Below, piece after piece: positions 48,401-61,875 of a DNA stretch of 64,000 nucleotides. Position 1 is the first letter of the stretch; every line of letters starts with the position of its first letter. The notes beneath the pieces are model-generated. The model was not told the DNA's origin. It searched no databases and saw only the letters and a list, made by a program, of their open reading frames with translations. Both the position numbers and the translations under genes were made by a program. Source of the stretch: Acanthochromis polyacanthus (Eukaryota; Chordata; Actinopteri; Pomacentridae); NCBI RefSeq assembly GCF_021347895.1, contig NC_067124.1, forward strand, positions 2,549,630-2,613,629, read 5' to 3'.

Positions 48401-48705
48401 ATTGGAGACTGGCTCATGTTCACACATACTGGGGCCTACAGTCTGGGTCAACCACTGAGCACCTCCACTGACTCACCACCACCTCCTGTCTACTACGTCA
48501 TCTCCTCTAGAGACTGGTAAGAATGTCGGTCATGAATACTTTTTTTAATGCAGTTTTTTGTCCTTGGCTCATTTTGGTTTCTCCCTCCAGGTTTGAGATG
48601 CAGGACTCTGGTGCCACCCATGAGGCTACGCTGAAGAACTTCTCACTGGTCCCTTACTTTCTCAATTCCTGCCAAACAGAGGCTGCACTGTCTGTCCCAG
48701 CTTAG
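45474..48705 (+). CDS. azin1: Antizyme inhibitor 1
   Basis: This ornithine decarboxylase homologue has no catalytic activity. It binds antizyme more tightly than ODC does, so it frees ODC, slows its degradation and raises polyamine levels. Ten coding exons: 45474-45575, 45791-45964, 46244-46416, 46701-46835, 47006-47087, 47213-47287, 47534-47699, 48000-48115, 48299-48516 and 48591-48705. All junctions are GT-AG, for 451 codons (human 448). [18 protein letters not shown] opens the AZIN1-type N-terminus. The antizyme-binding segment ([20 protein letters not shown]) and the [15 protein letters not shown] barrel motif are kept. ODC's PLP lysine (residue 69) is Arg in YYAVRCN, the catalytic Cys is Gly in WGPSGDD, and EPGR is EPGS, so it cannot decarboxylate. 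Teleosts may have two copies, so no suffix is given. Expression is expected to be controlled by the upstream ORF in its leader. Confidence 0.96.
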
Positions 48706-50208
48706 TAATCATCTGAGCAGGAGTGCTTTTAACGTCCCTGACTGGTTTCTGCTGCTAGCTTCCTTTGGACCACATTCCACCGGGATGAAGGCATCCAACT
48801 GTGCAGATAGTGCTTGAAATTGCTGGGACCAGACTAAATTCATCTCACTAAATCCCCACTGTACAGTGCTTATGCAATTAGACCTGCAAAACCCGAGTAG
48901 ATGTTAATTAGTATGCAACAAAATGGATGACTCCAGAACAGACATCCCATGGAACTACAGTTTACAATCCCACACTAGACATATAATGATTTTAAATGAT
49001 TATATTTAACAGATGTATTATCTCCATTGCTGTTGCCAGTCCTGTGAAGTCAGAAATGTATCCCTGAGTGAAGCAACATATTAAACAGAAACACAGTTAT
49101 GAAATCTTGAAGGGAGCTTTGCTGCAAGTTGTGTATTTATGATTTTAATTGGTTGTATAGTTCTTGTGTGACCTGAGCTTCACTCTGTAATTACATTTAA
49201 AATCTGTTGTCCTTCTACGTGTTTTAAAATGGGAGCTACAGTGTAGCATGGCTGCACACGAAGGTGCATTTACTCTTCTGTTTGAAGCAGTAAATGAAGC
49301 CGGTGTGATCAAGTGTGGTGTCAGCATGACATTCACTTTTGGAAAATGATTAGTGCAGAATACCACTGGTGTGGTTAGAGAGCTAAATGTTTGGAGTTCA
49401 CCAGTAACCTGGTGTTTGCGTGCTTTTCCAAAGTGCTGAGAGCTTTCCCCTATGATGAACAAAGGAAGCAGATAGTTACGATGCATCAGGTAGTAAAGCA
49501 GGTGTGTTAGACAGCATGTGCTGCAGATGGAACATGGGAAGTGTTAATGGATAATGAATCAGCTGACATGGAATGGGACTTTTCTTAATTAAAAAAGGAG
49601 CAAAGCATCATTTATAATGCAGCTGTTACCTTTTTTCTATTTCTACTGATATTTATATTGTACTTGTTGAAGAATATTTTTTCAGCATCTCCTGATTGTG
49701 TTGAAAGAAGATTACAGTATTTCCTGACTGTGTAAGTATACTTGCATAGTATGTATCATATCTGTGAAGTTGTCCCCAAATCTGTGTCTAGAGCATGATA
49801 AATTATCAGGCATTTGCCTGTCATTAACCTGTAGCTGTGCTTGTCTAAATGAACAGTAATAAACACCTCATGGATGGACTGAGGATCACCGTATCTGTTT
49901 TTTACTATCAGAAAAAGAGTGTAAATGTTGGACAGTGAAGTCCTGCTGCTGTACACATAACTAACACTGATGGCCCTCGTAGTTTCATAACCTGACAACC
50001 TAATCCAATTCTCATCTTAATGTAAACACCGGCTAAAACAGATTTGCTTTAAGGAGTTACGTGACTCACTAGGTCAAAACAATGTGGCAGCAGTGGAACA
50101 ATGATGCATTTTAAATGTTGGTAATTGCCTTTGGAAAAAGTGAGTAAAACACTTCACTAAAAGAAATCTGGACAGAACAATAGAAAATATTGGCTGAAGT
50201 TTAATAAA
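48706..50208 (+). other. azin1: azin1 3' UTR and convergent intergenic region
   Basis: Candidate plus-strand signals are ATTAAA at 49080, AATAAA at 49858 and AATAAA at 50203. At 50200-50208, TTTAATAAA also reads ATTAAA on the minus strand, so one site could serve both azin1 and klf10. Confidence 0.5.
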
Positions 50209-50596
50209 GAATTCTACGTTCCCTCCAAGAAAACAGCGTTGTGCAAAAATGTCTTTAAAAAAAAATACATTCTTTGGTCAAATCACTGAAATGTAAACAC
50301 ATTTGAGATTATTTATAAAAACATTACAGCTGCAGAATCCTATCTACATATATTCAGTGTAATTTCTTGCCTTAAGGTGGTACAGTAGTCAGACGCTGAA
50401 TGCAAACAGCCTCATACTTCTCAGATTCTTCTACAATCACTGAAGAGCAGCAAGATGACAAAGCCTTCACATGCAGCTTAATTCAGCTGTCAGTTCAGTG
50501 CCTTTTTATCAGCAGACTGGTGACATGGAAAAGTCAGGGGCATGGTCCTCAGAGCGCTCAGATTCAGTCTCTCAGTTCTTTCTGTCCCGTGACGCC

Positions 50597-52367
50597 TCAC
50601 AGAGACTTTGCTGAAGTGACGCTGAGTATGGAAGCGGTCCAGCAGGGCGTCCTCCTCGCTGCCAGGTGTCGGCGGGCGTGTTTGGCCAGGTGGTCACTGC
50701 GCATGAAGCGGCTCAAGCACATGGGGCAGGCGAACCTTTTCTCTCCTGTGTGGGTTCGCCGGTGACGAGACAGCTCATCTGACCGAGCAAACTGCCTCTC
50801 ACATCCCTCCCACTTGCACTTGAAGGGTTTCTCACCTGTTTCAACAGAGACCGCAGAGAGGAAATTGAGAAATATTCTAAATATAGTCTACTAAGAACCG
50901 TTTGTTTTCAATGCTAAAATAAGATCACGATTGTTTTCTTTGTGAAACATCTACAGAAGTCCTCTATAACTGGCATGCACACACACTTGTCCTCTGTCTC
51001 TTACCTGTATGTGTCCTCATGTGGGCCTTCAGATGGGAGCTCTTGAAGTAGGTTTTGCTGCAGTCTCTGTGGGGACAGACATGATTGCGGACACGGGACA
51101 CTTCCGGCTGCTGTGGGGTCTGTCGCTGCACTGACGGGGCCCGACCTGGTGCCGGGGCGATGGCTGCTAATTTGGTGCCAGCAGGGGTCACCAGTGCAGG
51201 CTGGACGTAAAGAGTAGGAACAGATGGCTGAGGGACGAGCAGCATGACGGGACCTTTTGCCACCTGACCCCCTACAAAGAAGACCTGTGCAGGAGAAGCA
51301 GTTTGGGGTTGTGGTGGTGCATATTCTGGTTGGTGCTGCTGTTGTAGTGACACAGTGGTGACTGGTGACGGGGCCGGCTGAAGGTGGCGCTGCTGCTGAC
51401 TGTCAGAGGTTGTGACAGGAGTTGGGGAAGGAGATGAGACGGGAACAGGAGAGACCTGGACATCACCGGCAGGGACAGACTGTGGTGTGGAATTATCCTC
51501 CAGGTCTAAAAGACTGGATTCAACCTGATTTGGGAAAGTCTCAGTGAAAGCTTTCTGTGTCGGAACGCTCTCATCAGAGTCTCTACTGGTCAACACATCT
51601 TTAGAGTTTATATCAGCTTCGGAGGCTTCTTTTCTAAATGAAGTGGGTTCATCTTCCTTTGAGAAGCAATGAACACTACAGGAGCGATGCTGTCCTTCTG
51701 CAGTGTGCCGGATTACGCTGGTGCACTGGAACTTCTGCAGAGAAACAGCAGCGTGTTTGAACAGAGGAGTCTCTTCTGCTGGTCGGTGTGGTTTCAATGC
51801 CGAGGGTGGAGAGGCGGCCTCACAGTGGGGCGGGCTGTACGGTGGCGTCATGCACTGAAAGGAGAGCCAGGTTACTAATCATTTCTACAACAAAGTTTTA
51901 ATGAATTCTATGCTCACATATACTGACTTTTTATTAAAAGGCTAAATTAGCTATTATGATAAAATAATACAGATGAGGCTGTTAATATAAGTGGACTCAA
52001 GTCTGCAAGTTCAGCACAAAATCCAGGTAACAAAGCATGACAACGCTACAAAAAATCCGGTGCATAATTCTAGCGTCTCGGCCAGGTTATGCAAACCTGG
52101 ATTTGTCTTTGAGGAAAAAAGAAGCTAAAAATTACATGGACCACTTACCAAAAGAGAATCTTGCAGCAGTACAGAACCAGCAGAGACGGAGTCGTCCTCC
52201 GAGCAGTCTGAGGACGGAGTGAGAGGTCTGAAGTGTCTCATCCTGAAGGGTCTTGTCTTCCAGTGCTTAGTCATGGACATCAGAGCCTCCACAGCCTCCA
52301 TGTCACCTGCACCCAGAGCCGGCTGGAGTTCACCCTGGATGTCTGAGTGGTGCTCCTCAATGTCCAT
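50597..52367 (-). CDS. klf10: Krueppel-like factor 10 (TGF-beta-inducible early gene 1)
   Basis: A nuclear GC-box-binding repressor induced by TGF-beta. Three coding exons: 52367-52149, 51854-51005 and 50835-50597, phases matching, 435 codons. Residues 23-32 ([10 protein letters not shown]) match the Sin3-interacting helix of KLF10/KLF11. RPLTPSSD and TPPYSP (about 76-81) follow, then a long Pro/Gln/Thr-rich middle with [12 protein letters not shown] and [13 protein letters not shown]. The end carries three C2H2 fingers at about 330-413 ([48 protein letters not shown]). LTPPYSP rather than ITPPQSP, and the neighbours azin1 and ubr5, favour klf10 over klf11. ATG 52367 is chosen because the preceding exon has no in-frame ATG. 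A non-coding first exon probably ends at 53845. Confidence 0.93.
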
Positions 52368-52376
52368 GCTGCACCT

Positions 52377-53844
52377 CTGATGAAAGAGCATAAATTAATG
52401 TAGCACAACATTTGCCATCTTTTTTTACTCAGTTTTGATTAGCACATTCTAAAATTAGCTTTGTGATGATTTTTTCCTCATTGGAAAAAATGCCTCTCTC
52501 AAAACAAGAAAAAAACCCACTAATTTCAAGTAACTTTTACCTTGAAATAAGTGAAAAATCTGCCAAAGGAACAAGTGAAAATGGCTTGGTAAGATTACTT
52601 GAAATAAGATGTGATATTTAGAATATTGAGATCTAAAAATTAGCTGGGAAAACTTATTTTAAGCTATATTTTACCAGGATTGTCAAGTTTAGGTGTCTTA
52701 ACCCTCGTGTTGTCCTCGTTTACGGCACAAAAAAATAGTCTTGCCTTGTCTGAAAAAAATCCAAAAATTCAGCCAGAAATTTCCAAACTATATAAAAATT
52801 TACTAAATCTTCAGGAAGAAATTTCCTTAGAAGTTTCCCTTCAAAGTTTTATTTATAAAAAATCCCCAAATTTGGCAAGAAATATATTTTTTTAAATTAA
52901 AAAAATCTAAAAATTGTAAATATTTTCAAAAGATGAATTAAAGTCTTCCAAAAAATCCTAAAAAATATCTAATATATATATCAGTAAAAGTTCTAATATT
53001 TTCTTTAAGAAAATTGGTGAAAAAAATCACCCAAAATCCAGCGAAATTTGCTGGATTTTGTCATTTTCAGTCATTTCTTTCTTTCCACCAAAAACAGTTC
53101 AAAAATTTACCCCCCAAAATTTGAAAATGTCGAAGCCTTCATTGTGGAAAAAAAAAATGTCCCCACATTTTTAAACTTTAAAACAGGAGGGATAAAACAA
53201 GATAATTTCAAGATTGTTCGACTTAAGAGATGTAAGATGCATTGTCTTTAAATAAGTCCCTACATCTTACTGAAATGTCACTTGATAAGTGAATTTATCT
53301 TAAATCAAGTGGGATGAGACATTATGACTAAAATAAGACAAACGGACTTGGTAAGATTGTGAGTTTTTGCAGTGCTCTTTGGCTCTAGTTCAGATTTAAT
53401 GACTTTTAAACAAACAACTGCACGCTGTGGACATTGTGCAAGCTGAGTGAAGTCTGTTGATTTAGCAGTTTATCACCATTTTCTACAGAATCTGTGAAGC
53501 AACATGTGAACCGAGCATGACCAGCTGCTGCTCTGGGGCCCTTTCACCTACTTTCCTGGGGGACAAAAGTGTGCTAGTTACAGAACAGACACATAACACC
53601 TAACAACCCCTCCCTGAGCTGATCACACACAAACTGGAGCTGCCATCACAGACCTACATGATCATCACTAATGAAGGCGGAGGTAAATTAATCAGTGTGT
53701 GAGATGGAGAAGCTGTCCGTAAAAAGGGCTGACAACCAGCATTAAAAATGGACAAACAATCCGACTGGCAGAAATAATGTGTTTTTCCACATATGTAAGG
53801 ACAAGAAATGCTGGGATGGAATACATGAAACATAATTTACTTAC
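52377..53844. repeat. klf10 first intron, mostly AT-rich repeat
   Basis: From 52430 to 53375 the sequence is AT-rich repeat. The right end agtttttgcagtg (about 53360-53373) with cttggtaagattgtg inside it is a frequent fish MITE terminus, and cttggtaagatt recurs at 52586. A second unit starting accctcgtgttgtcctcg (52699) seems nested in it. No coding exon is present. Confidence 0.5.
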
Positions 53845-54130
53845 ATGTGAGTCTGTGTGAAGCGTCCAGGAAGCAGGTTTCACCGCAGATCACTCGTCCC
53901 AACAACTTGTGAGAACATTTGAGCCCAGAATTGCGTGTTTCCCAGTTTTCTCCTCGGCCTCGTTCCCATTCATCGTTTCAAATGCGGTGGGGGAGCAGAG
54001 GGTCGTGGCTTATCGGGCCCCCCAATGAGACGCAAAGGTGTGTTTGGAGCCGACCAATGGGAGAGAGGCTCGCTGCGTGATCGGGAGCTGACGGCACCGT
54101 GGAGGCTGCGTGGTACACAACGGCATGGGC
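53845..54130 (-). promoter_or_regulatory. klf10: klf10 non-coding first exon and promoter region
   Basis: A donor CTCACAT|GTAAGTAA lies at 53845 on the minus strand. Upstream sequence to about 54130 is GC-richer, with CpGs and CCAAT-like atccaatg/ccaatggg motifs (about 54022 and 54053). The in-frame sequence before exon 2 has a stop and no ATG, so the exon is non-coding. Confidence 0.5.
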
Positions 54131-54171
54131 GTGTGAAAAACATTCCTGGCGACACCCCCAAAAATCCCCTG

Positions 54172-54278
<107 letters not shown>

Positions 54279-54558
54279 GCCTCGTCTTGGGTGAGTCACT
54301 TCTAGTCGTTGCAAACACACCCTGATCATATTTTGGAGGGATGTCACTGAAAAGCAGACGCTCCTGTGTTGTAAACAAGCTACACCTGATGTAACAGTGA
54401 CATTAGCATTATAACACATCTGAACACAAAAAATGTACCACAAAATTCATTCCAATTAGCCTCCTATTTAACTAGAAGTATACAATTCCAGGGCAGGTGA
54501 GGTAAAATTTTGTTTTTGTGTGTTGTGTTCAAGCAATCAAACAGAAATTTATCGTCGC

Positions 54559-55251
54559 TGACTACGTTTATATGCCATTAATATTCGGGTTAAGGTCATA
54601 TTCCGGTTTCTGAAACATTTGGAATAACCCGTTTACATGCCTAAACAGACAGAGTTACTCCTGTTTACACGATCAGTGTAATCAATTGGGATATTCTCAT
54701 CCAAACCGGGACGCACAGACGTCATGACACACATTGCGTCATTTCCGTGTCTTCTTCCTGTACCCAAAGACAAAAATAACAACAGCAGCAGTATCTCGAT
54801 ACTTTCTGCCGTCAATGAAAGACATTATATTCATGTCTTTCACAATGCTAATAAAGTAGTCCGTTTCCTCCAGGCTCCAAAAGTGTGACGCTGTGCTGAC
54901 GCGTGTGGGTTTCGCCATGTCTGTTTACCTCTCCTTGTGTATTTCTGGTGGGTCGCGCGCCAGACGCGACATACAAGCAGTTGCCGTACTCAAACGACCA
55001 AGATTCCTTTCGGATGAAACATGTGCAGAACGCAAACTAATGTTTCTTTCTATGGGGATATTCCGATGTGCGTTTATATTACGAGATATTCGGGTTAGAA
55101 AAGGAGTAACCCAGAGGTCTTATTGGGGGTTTTAAAAACCGGAATATGAGCATATTCAGGTTTTTGCGGGTGTTTACATGGCCGTACGCAACCGGGTTAT
55201 TGCTAATATTCCGGTTATGAAAGGGTTATTGACTGCATATAAACATAGTCA
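54559..55251. mobile_element. 693-bp terminal-repeat element (TGACTACGTTTATATGC)
   Basis: The left TGACTACGTTTATATGC and right GCATATAAACATAGTCA are inverted repeats. Similarity extends inward through aatattcgggttaa and aaaccggaatat-type motifs. No transposase is present. No clear target duplication is visible, so the superfamily is open. Confidence 0.7.
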
Positions 55252-56723
55252 TTGATAGAAATAACTCAACTTTATTATTTGTCCCTTGAAGGGTGATTTG
55301 TTTTGCAGCAGTTTGCACAAGCATTCTAGTCAGCAAACAATACAAAACAAATTAAAAAAATAAAAAACACATAAAACAGTAAAAATGCAGTAAAAACAGT
55401 ATAAACTCAATAAAAACCATGTATTATGAAATAAATGAAGACAATAAATGTCACACAAATCATAATATTGACATGGACACCAGCAGCAATCTTGGTCATT
55501 CATGTAGTTAATTATAGTTCAGTTTATTCGGCAGCAGGAAGCCAGATTAAAGAGAGAATAAAAGATAGACAAATGTGATTAATGTGGCTTTTCTTCCCTT
55601 TTTTCTGATATTAACCAAGCTCAACATTGTGGCATTTCACCAAACTGACCTTGCTATGTGACTTTACTTCAGAAGTGAGCTGTTGGCTCTGGCCAGATTC
55701 TGTCAAACTGTGAAAGAAGCAAACATCTCCCTGTTGACCATTCAGTTGATGGCGACCTCGCAGTCGTGGTGATACTTCAGAGGCACTTGGGACTCCGTTT
55801 TGGTTAGCGTTTCAACAAAATGGTACAAAAACAGAGCTTTATCAGTAATGTTCAAGTAAAGCACATTTCTAAATGTGGATTAGCTGAGAAAAAAAAAACG
55901 AGAGGAAGGAGGCCTATAAACGATATTAAAAGTTGGCTTCAAGTTTGGAAGATGATTGATGTTTTCAAAGTTTTTAATGAGTAGCATCTGCTATCAGGTC
56001 ACACAGTGCTGATAAGGAGTACTCACCCTCTACCTTTATAGCTTTTCAACCTTTATTCATGGTTATTTATAACCTGGCTTTTTTGTTTGTGCTTTCACTT
56101 TGACATTAAAGAGTCATTTTTTGTAAATCTTTGTTTAAAAAAATCAAATTGATCATGATTGTGTTGAAAAAAAAAAAATCAGTAAAAGAACATTTTGAAG
56201 GTCATTGGATACTTTTTTTAGAAGCATCATATATGAAGTCATTTCCAACTGAGAGATGGAACTCCTCTGAGAAAATACACACTTCTATTTTATGAGTTAC
56301 ACCTGTGAAAGCTAATGAGGTCCAATCCAGTAGCTCTGTGAAATTTCACTTTACCAAAGGTTCTACTTTTTGTTGGCATTGTCAAACATTAGAATCACTT
56401 TTAGAACACCACTGACAATGACCTTAATAATAAATTAGAATGATCACCTTTTAGTGACAGTTAAATACAACTGAAAACTGGTTAATTTGTTTGTCAGTAA
56501 TCGTTTTGTAGGAAATTTTACAGCTTCACACACTTCACAAAATACTTTAAGAATCAAAATAATCATGTGATGATACCAAACTGAATGTAAATATGAAGAC
56601 TAAATGATTTAATAGATTATATAATTGTATCCTACACAGAAGGATGGCTCAGATACTTTCTCCTTGTTATTACTCTGCCAAAGAATGCAGTGGAGTTATG
56701 TGACGATCGGCGTCTGTTCGTCC
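55252..56723. other. Intergenic stretch, nothing recognised
   Basis: AT-rich, with no supported gene or repeat. Confidence 0.5.
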
Positions 56724-56728
56724 GTCTG

Positions 56729-57371
56729 TGTTACGATTGTGTGGTGGAGAACCCAAGCACAGACAAACAGACAGGCTCAATGGTTTTATGAAAAAAGGGG
56801 TTTTTATTGAGAAGAATTCCAAAAACACAATAACCGAGAACAGTACTGGGGAGGCAGGACAGAAACCAATTTAAACTAATGCTATGAAACCAAAATGCTT
56901 AATATAACAGAACTAAGGAGTGTACTCACAAACCAGAGGAAACTAATAGTCGAAGGAGCAAACAGGCTGGGGGTTAATCCAACAGAGTCCAAGGGGGGAA
57001 ATCTGCCATGGGAAAAAACAGCAAAGTCCAAAAGCAGAGGTAGTCCATAAGTGGGAAATCTTGCAGGGGACAGAGACTGTGGCAGCATGTGAAGAAGGCA
57101 ATGATCCAGCAGAGACTGAGGGGAAGAAGGGAGCTTATATAGCTGAGGGGAACAGGTGCGTGAGGTGAGCTGATTAGCTGCAGCTGATGCCAATGATGGC
57201 AATCAGCTGGAAGAGCTAGAGGGCAAGCGACCAGAAGGGAGAGACAGGAGGGAAGGCTGACAGACAGGGGGAGACAGAGACAAACAAGCCAAAACACACA
57301 GAGAAGGGCAACAATGGGGAAGGGAAGGAAAAGTGGAGGAAAAGGGCAGGAGCAGGACCATGACCATAACA
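56729..57371 (-). mobile_element. Solo LTR, 643 bp
   Basis: Begins TGTTACGATTG and ends CATAACA, flanked by the 5-bp duplication GTCTG (56724-56728 and 57372-57376). On the minus strand it reads TGTTATGGTCATGG to CGTAACA and contains CAATAAAAACCCC, a poly(A) signal in the expected place. No internal retroelement sequence lies on either side, so LTR-LTR recombination has removed it. Confidence 0.85.
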
Positions 57372-57376
57372 GTCTG

Positions 57377-59905
57377 TCTGTCTGTTAGCAACATTAGTCA
57401 AAAACGGAAAAAAAGATTTGGATGAAATTTTCAGGGAAGGTCAGAAATGACACAAAGACCAGTTGATTAGATTTTGGCAGTGATGTAGCTTATAGTTTAG
57501 ATCCACGGATTTGTTAAAGATTTCTGTATCATTGCCAGGTAACGGCACGGCGTCACTGTAACCATGACAACAAGTGAACACTACGTCAACTGCCTGCTGA
57601 TGATCACATGATTGTGATCCTACTACAAATCCACTGCTGAGGACTTATCAGGACTTATCCATCGTGAATCATACAAAGAACAACTGATTAAATTGTGGGG
57701 GTGTTTCTGAGTCCCATCAATTCCCACCGCGCGATACATATTTAGGTCACGTGATTTGGTATCTGTACATAATGTACACATGCAGAACACACTCCTGTGC
57801 TCAGTGCAAGGTCATTTTGTTTGTGGGTATATCTATAATGAATGGACACATTCTATGTTGCCATGATTTCTGCCACAAATTTTTTCAAGGTTTCAGCTAT
57901 TGGAAATAATATGACTGAGCAGCCTTAGCTGAGTACTGAGCGCTCTGAGTGCTTTTCTTGTTGTTTTAGAATGCATCAAGCTTATTTTATTATTTATTAT
58001 TTTATTATCGACTTATGAATGATTCAAATATATTAATCACCTCATGTGAGTGGGATTTATCTTATTTTTTTTATTATTTCCTATGAATTCAATTATTTAC
58101 TCATAGAGTTTACAAAATTCTTAAAGTTACTAAAGTTGTCTAATTTTTTCTCCTAATATTCAAATACTGTATTTTGGCCGATCTTTCAATTCGCAGACCT
58201 CTTGTCTTTTGTGGGAGAAAGAGGTCAGCCACAGGAGATGGCCTCAGGCAGCCCTGTGGATTAGGTAAGTGTCAGCTGTCTAGACCTTCCTGCACAGCAC
58301 AGAGAGCCAGAACAAAAGGCCGGCTGTAGACACACAATGGAGAAATACACATAGACACACAGCGTGTTTGACTGTGTCTGCGACTGTGGGATGTTCCTCA
58401 AAAGCATATTTGCTAGAAAAAAAGTCTGACTGATAGTTTCATAAAGAAAACTAGTTTGTATTCAGGTTTAGTTTAACATCCTGTTGCAGCTTTTTGCTTC
58501 CTAATCTGAAGCTGATGTTCACAATTCTGTTCTGCTTCATTGAAGAAGTATCTCTTATACAATGCACAAGCAGTTTGTTCACTATTCAGTATGTACCTAG
58601 TTTATCTGTTAACTATATTTTAAATGAACACTGTTTTGTTCCAGGAGAAAGGATTTTTTAAATGTATTTGCTTTTTGCAGCTTTATAAAGCTCTAAACAA
58701 AAATCATTTGATAGTAAGTCATTAGTTCATGTCTCGATATGTAACATGTTTGAGTGTAGCGTTGTGTTATGTCTTCTTCTTATATCATGCTACTGCAGCA
58801 ATTAAAGAGAAGCTCCACTGGGTTTAGGCTTAAAGGTCAGGTTATGTCAGTTATGGGAACTGCTGATGTGAAATTTGAAAGATGATTGTTGAACAGGCAG
58901 GGAGCAGCAAAAGAAAGATGAGCTGCATGATGGGAACATTTGGATCTGTCTCTCTATGTTTCAGCAATATACATGAGTGTGGTGCTTAATTCCCGCAGTG
59001 ATCCTGTGGCTGGTGTGCTTTAATGACTGGAATCATTGAAATGTCAAATACATTCACATCCTGAAGTAATATGTAAGAATTAAATGTCTTTAGTGCCACC
59101 TGGTGTCAATAATAATGGCTTTGGCTCTACTGAGGGAAATACTTTACCCGACACTCCAGAGTTAAAGCTGCATTGACAAAATATAAAGATACAAAAGTGT
59201 TGTGTCAAATGCATTTGTAAATATTGCTAAATTACATTCTCTCAGGCACGAAGCGACATTAGCATTCAATTTAAGTCATGTTGTTGGTGAGCCTTTAAAA
59301 TCTAAGCCAAAGCAATGGTATGTAATGTCACAAAATCAGCTCTGCCACTGAGAGCCATCAGAAATGTGCTCAAATGTTCTTTGTGTTAGTCACTATTACT
59401 GATGTTTTCCAAATTACACAAAGTCAAAATATGCACTATAACAAACTACAGAATTTCTTCTTCTTTTATATAATATGCATCATGCAAAATAAAAATGACT
59501 TTTGGAAAATAGTGATCTAGCATGGTCCACTCTCTACACCTTTTTCAGTAGGATTTATGCCATGTTTAAGGGTCATTGCAAAATGAGGGCTCATTGCACA
59601 AACGCACACTTTTTTCATGCATCCTGTACCATGCTGCTGGTCTTCAGCCAATTAGGTTGTCCTAGTTTTGGAAGCATGATGCAATGGAGACCCAGATTCT
59701 TGGCCAGGTTAACTAACTACAAGAAGCTGTAAGAAGTTTATACATCTCCATGGTGTTGTGAAATGGACTAATCAAGTTTGTTAGAATCTAGTGCAGCATT
59801 GCTCCAGAAGTTGTAGCTCCCTACACAATGTCAGCCCATTTTCAAGCAGGGCTGAATGGCAAATAAGACCAAACCAACAAGGACTTACTGTTCTCTTTTG
59901 CTGTT
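57377..59905. other. Intergenic stretch between klf10 and ubr5
   Basis: No exon or classed repeat is supported. Short open frames are scattered and unremarkable. Confidence 0.5.
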
Positions 59906-59909
59906 ACAG

Positions 59910-59912
<3 letters not shown>

Positions 59913-59982
<70 letters not shown>
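59913..59982. repeat. (GT)n microsatellite, about 35 units
   Basis: Uninterrupted GT dinucleotides. Confidence 0.98.
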
Positions 59983-59984
<2 letters not shown>

Positions 59985-60904
59985 CAAAATGTAAATGGCA
60001 CTTAAACAACTCCAGCAGCTCACTACTTCTCTTTATTCTTCATGTGCATTCAGGCCAACAGACAGTCATTTAAGCTGTGCTGCAATCAGTGACTTTGTGT
60101 AGGTGTAAAAAAAACAAAAAACTTTGTGTAGGTGTTGCAGACAGTTTGTGTCGAAGGCCTGGACCGACCTGCTGTTAACAAGTAGGGCTACCCTGCCATG
60201 AGGCATCTAGCCCCAAACCTGTAAAGATATGTCTCAGCCAGCACTAAGAGGAGTTATTTTAAAGTCTTCCTCTCCAGCCAGCGATCACATTACCATGTTG
60301 GAATATCTTACACTTCTGATGGTAGCCTGACTGACAGGAGCTGGTGCTGGCCCACTGACCTATGGATGAAAATGGTTTATTCTGGTCTCTCTTTGACAGC
60401 GTAGCACACTGAACTTATTTTTGTAAGAGCTTAAAAAAGTAAGGAGAATATTTTCCTGTATGTCTCTGTACACATAGAAGATCTAATTTAATTAAACTAC
60501 AAGTTTCAGTCTAAACTTTGCTCACCTCCTAAAGCTCGAAACCCGCCAACCTTAAACTGATGACAGTGCATTTTCCTGCCTCCAACTCTTTGTACCCATA
60601 TTTAACCACATCAGAGGTCATTTGATAACCCAGTGCCCACCTGTCTAAAAATAGATTTTCCTGTGGTTTTGTTTGACTTCAGTCTTGAAAAAGAGTAAAG
60701 GTTTTTTTTTCACAGGCCAACGGCCCTGGCTTCACTGACCTCTGTGTTGAACAAAGTTCCTAAACTCCCATCTTGATTACAGGATGTGAGCCACTTTTAT
60801 AACAAAGTGAGACCACAGATTCTTATGACAATATACACCCACTATATCTGCACTATTTCCATTTACTTTACATTTTTAATATCAGCACTGACATTTAGTC
60901 ATCA

Positions 60905-61125
60905 TCTATAACCTATATTTAATCCTGATCAGGGTCATGGGGGGCTGGAGTCTATCCCAGCTGACTGAGGGTGAAGACAGGGGACACCTGAACAGGTAAC
61001 AGTCTATCACAGAACTACACATAGAGATAAACAATCACACCTGTGGACAATTTAGAGTTACTCATTAACCTTAGCATGTTTTTGGACTGTGGAAGGAATC
61101 CAGAGAAAACCCACTGTGCAGCACC
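60905..61125 (-). mobile_element. SINE/L2-tail repeat, minus strand
   Basis: Reads, in inverse orientation and more diverged, the same segments as 61876-62205: gggctggagtctatcccagctgactgagggtgaagac, caatttagagttac and atgtttttggactgtgg. The motifs come from the same family. Confidence 0.7.
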
Positions 61126-61875
61126 AGCACTGACATATTTCACTTAATGTTAAAATGTTTGGAAATGTGAACACCGGTGCTTAGACACATGGCAGCACCT
61201 GTACTTGACATACTGTACAAGTAAATGTTTCAAGAAATTTTGTTTTATGTGTTTAAATACAAAAAGGTTTGAATTAATTTAATGATTTAAAAACTTCAGT
61301 AACAATTGTTGTTAATTATTAAATCTTATACATCCAACACTTCACTAAACATTCATTCAGTTAATGTCCAGACAATGTGAACTACAGGCCAGAATAGACA
61401 AAGAAATAGCAGAAGAAGAGCACTGGTCATTTTCATTCAGATAGGATAATATGTATCTGGCTGAGTGGAACCTCATGCTGCAGATGACAGATAAATAAGG
61501 AACCTGACCTGTGGCAGTGCAAACGTTCATTCCATGTCATATTTGATTTCAGTTTATGATGACATCTCTTTCAGCAGGACACCTCTCAGTTTCAGTTCCA
61601 GCTGTTGAGGACGTTTCTTTAGCAGCTAATTTTAATGCAGGAAATTCTGACAAACACTCTGCAGCATTTTTCAATGGCTAATATTCAAAAAAGCAGATGA
61701 AGAGAGTGACAGCTGTCATTTCTATCCCTCATAACCTCTTTTCTCATTCTGAAAGGTCAACCCTGCCACCTGCTGGTGTAAACACATAACGACTCTTTTG
61801 GATTAGATAACCTACTTATTAACCATATATCCTTTTGATTGAGTTTCACATGAGCTGCTCAGTGGAACTTTCACC

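Noticed and set aside
45474..48705. Ornithine decarboxylase (odc1)
   Set aside because: The PLP lysine, catalytic cysteine and EPGR arginine are all replaced. The N-terminus and synteny are those of AZIN1.
50597..52367. klf11 instead of klf10
   Set aside because: The TPPYSP block, the [12 protein letters not shown] segment and the azin1/ubr5 neighbourhood favour klf10. Both share the fingers and the Sin3-binding helix.
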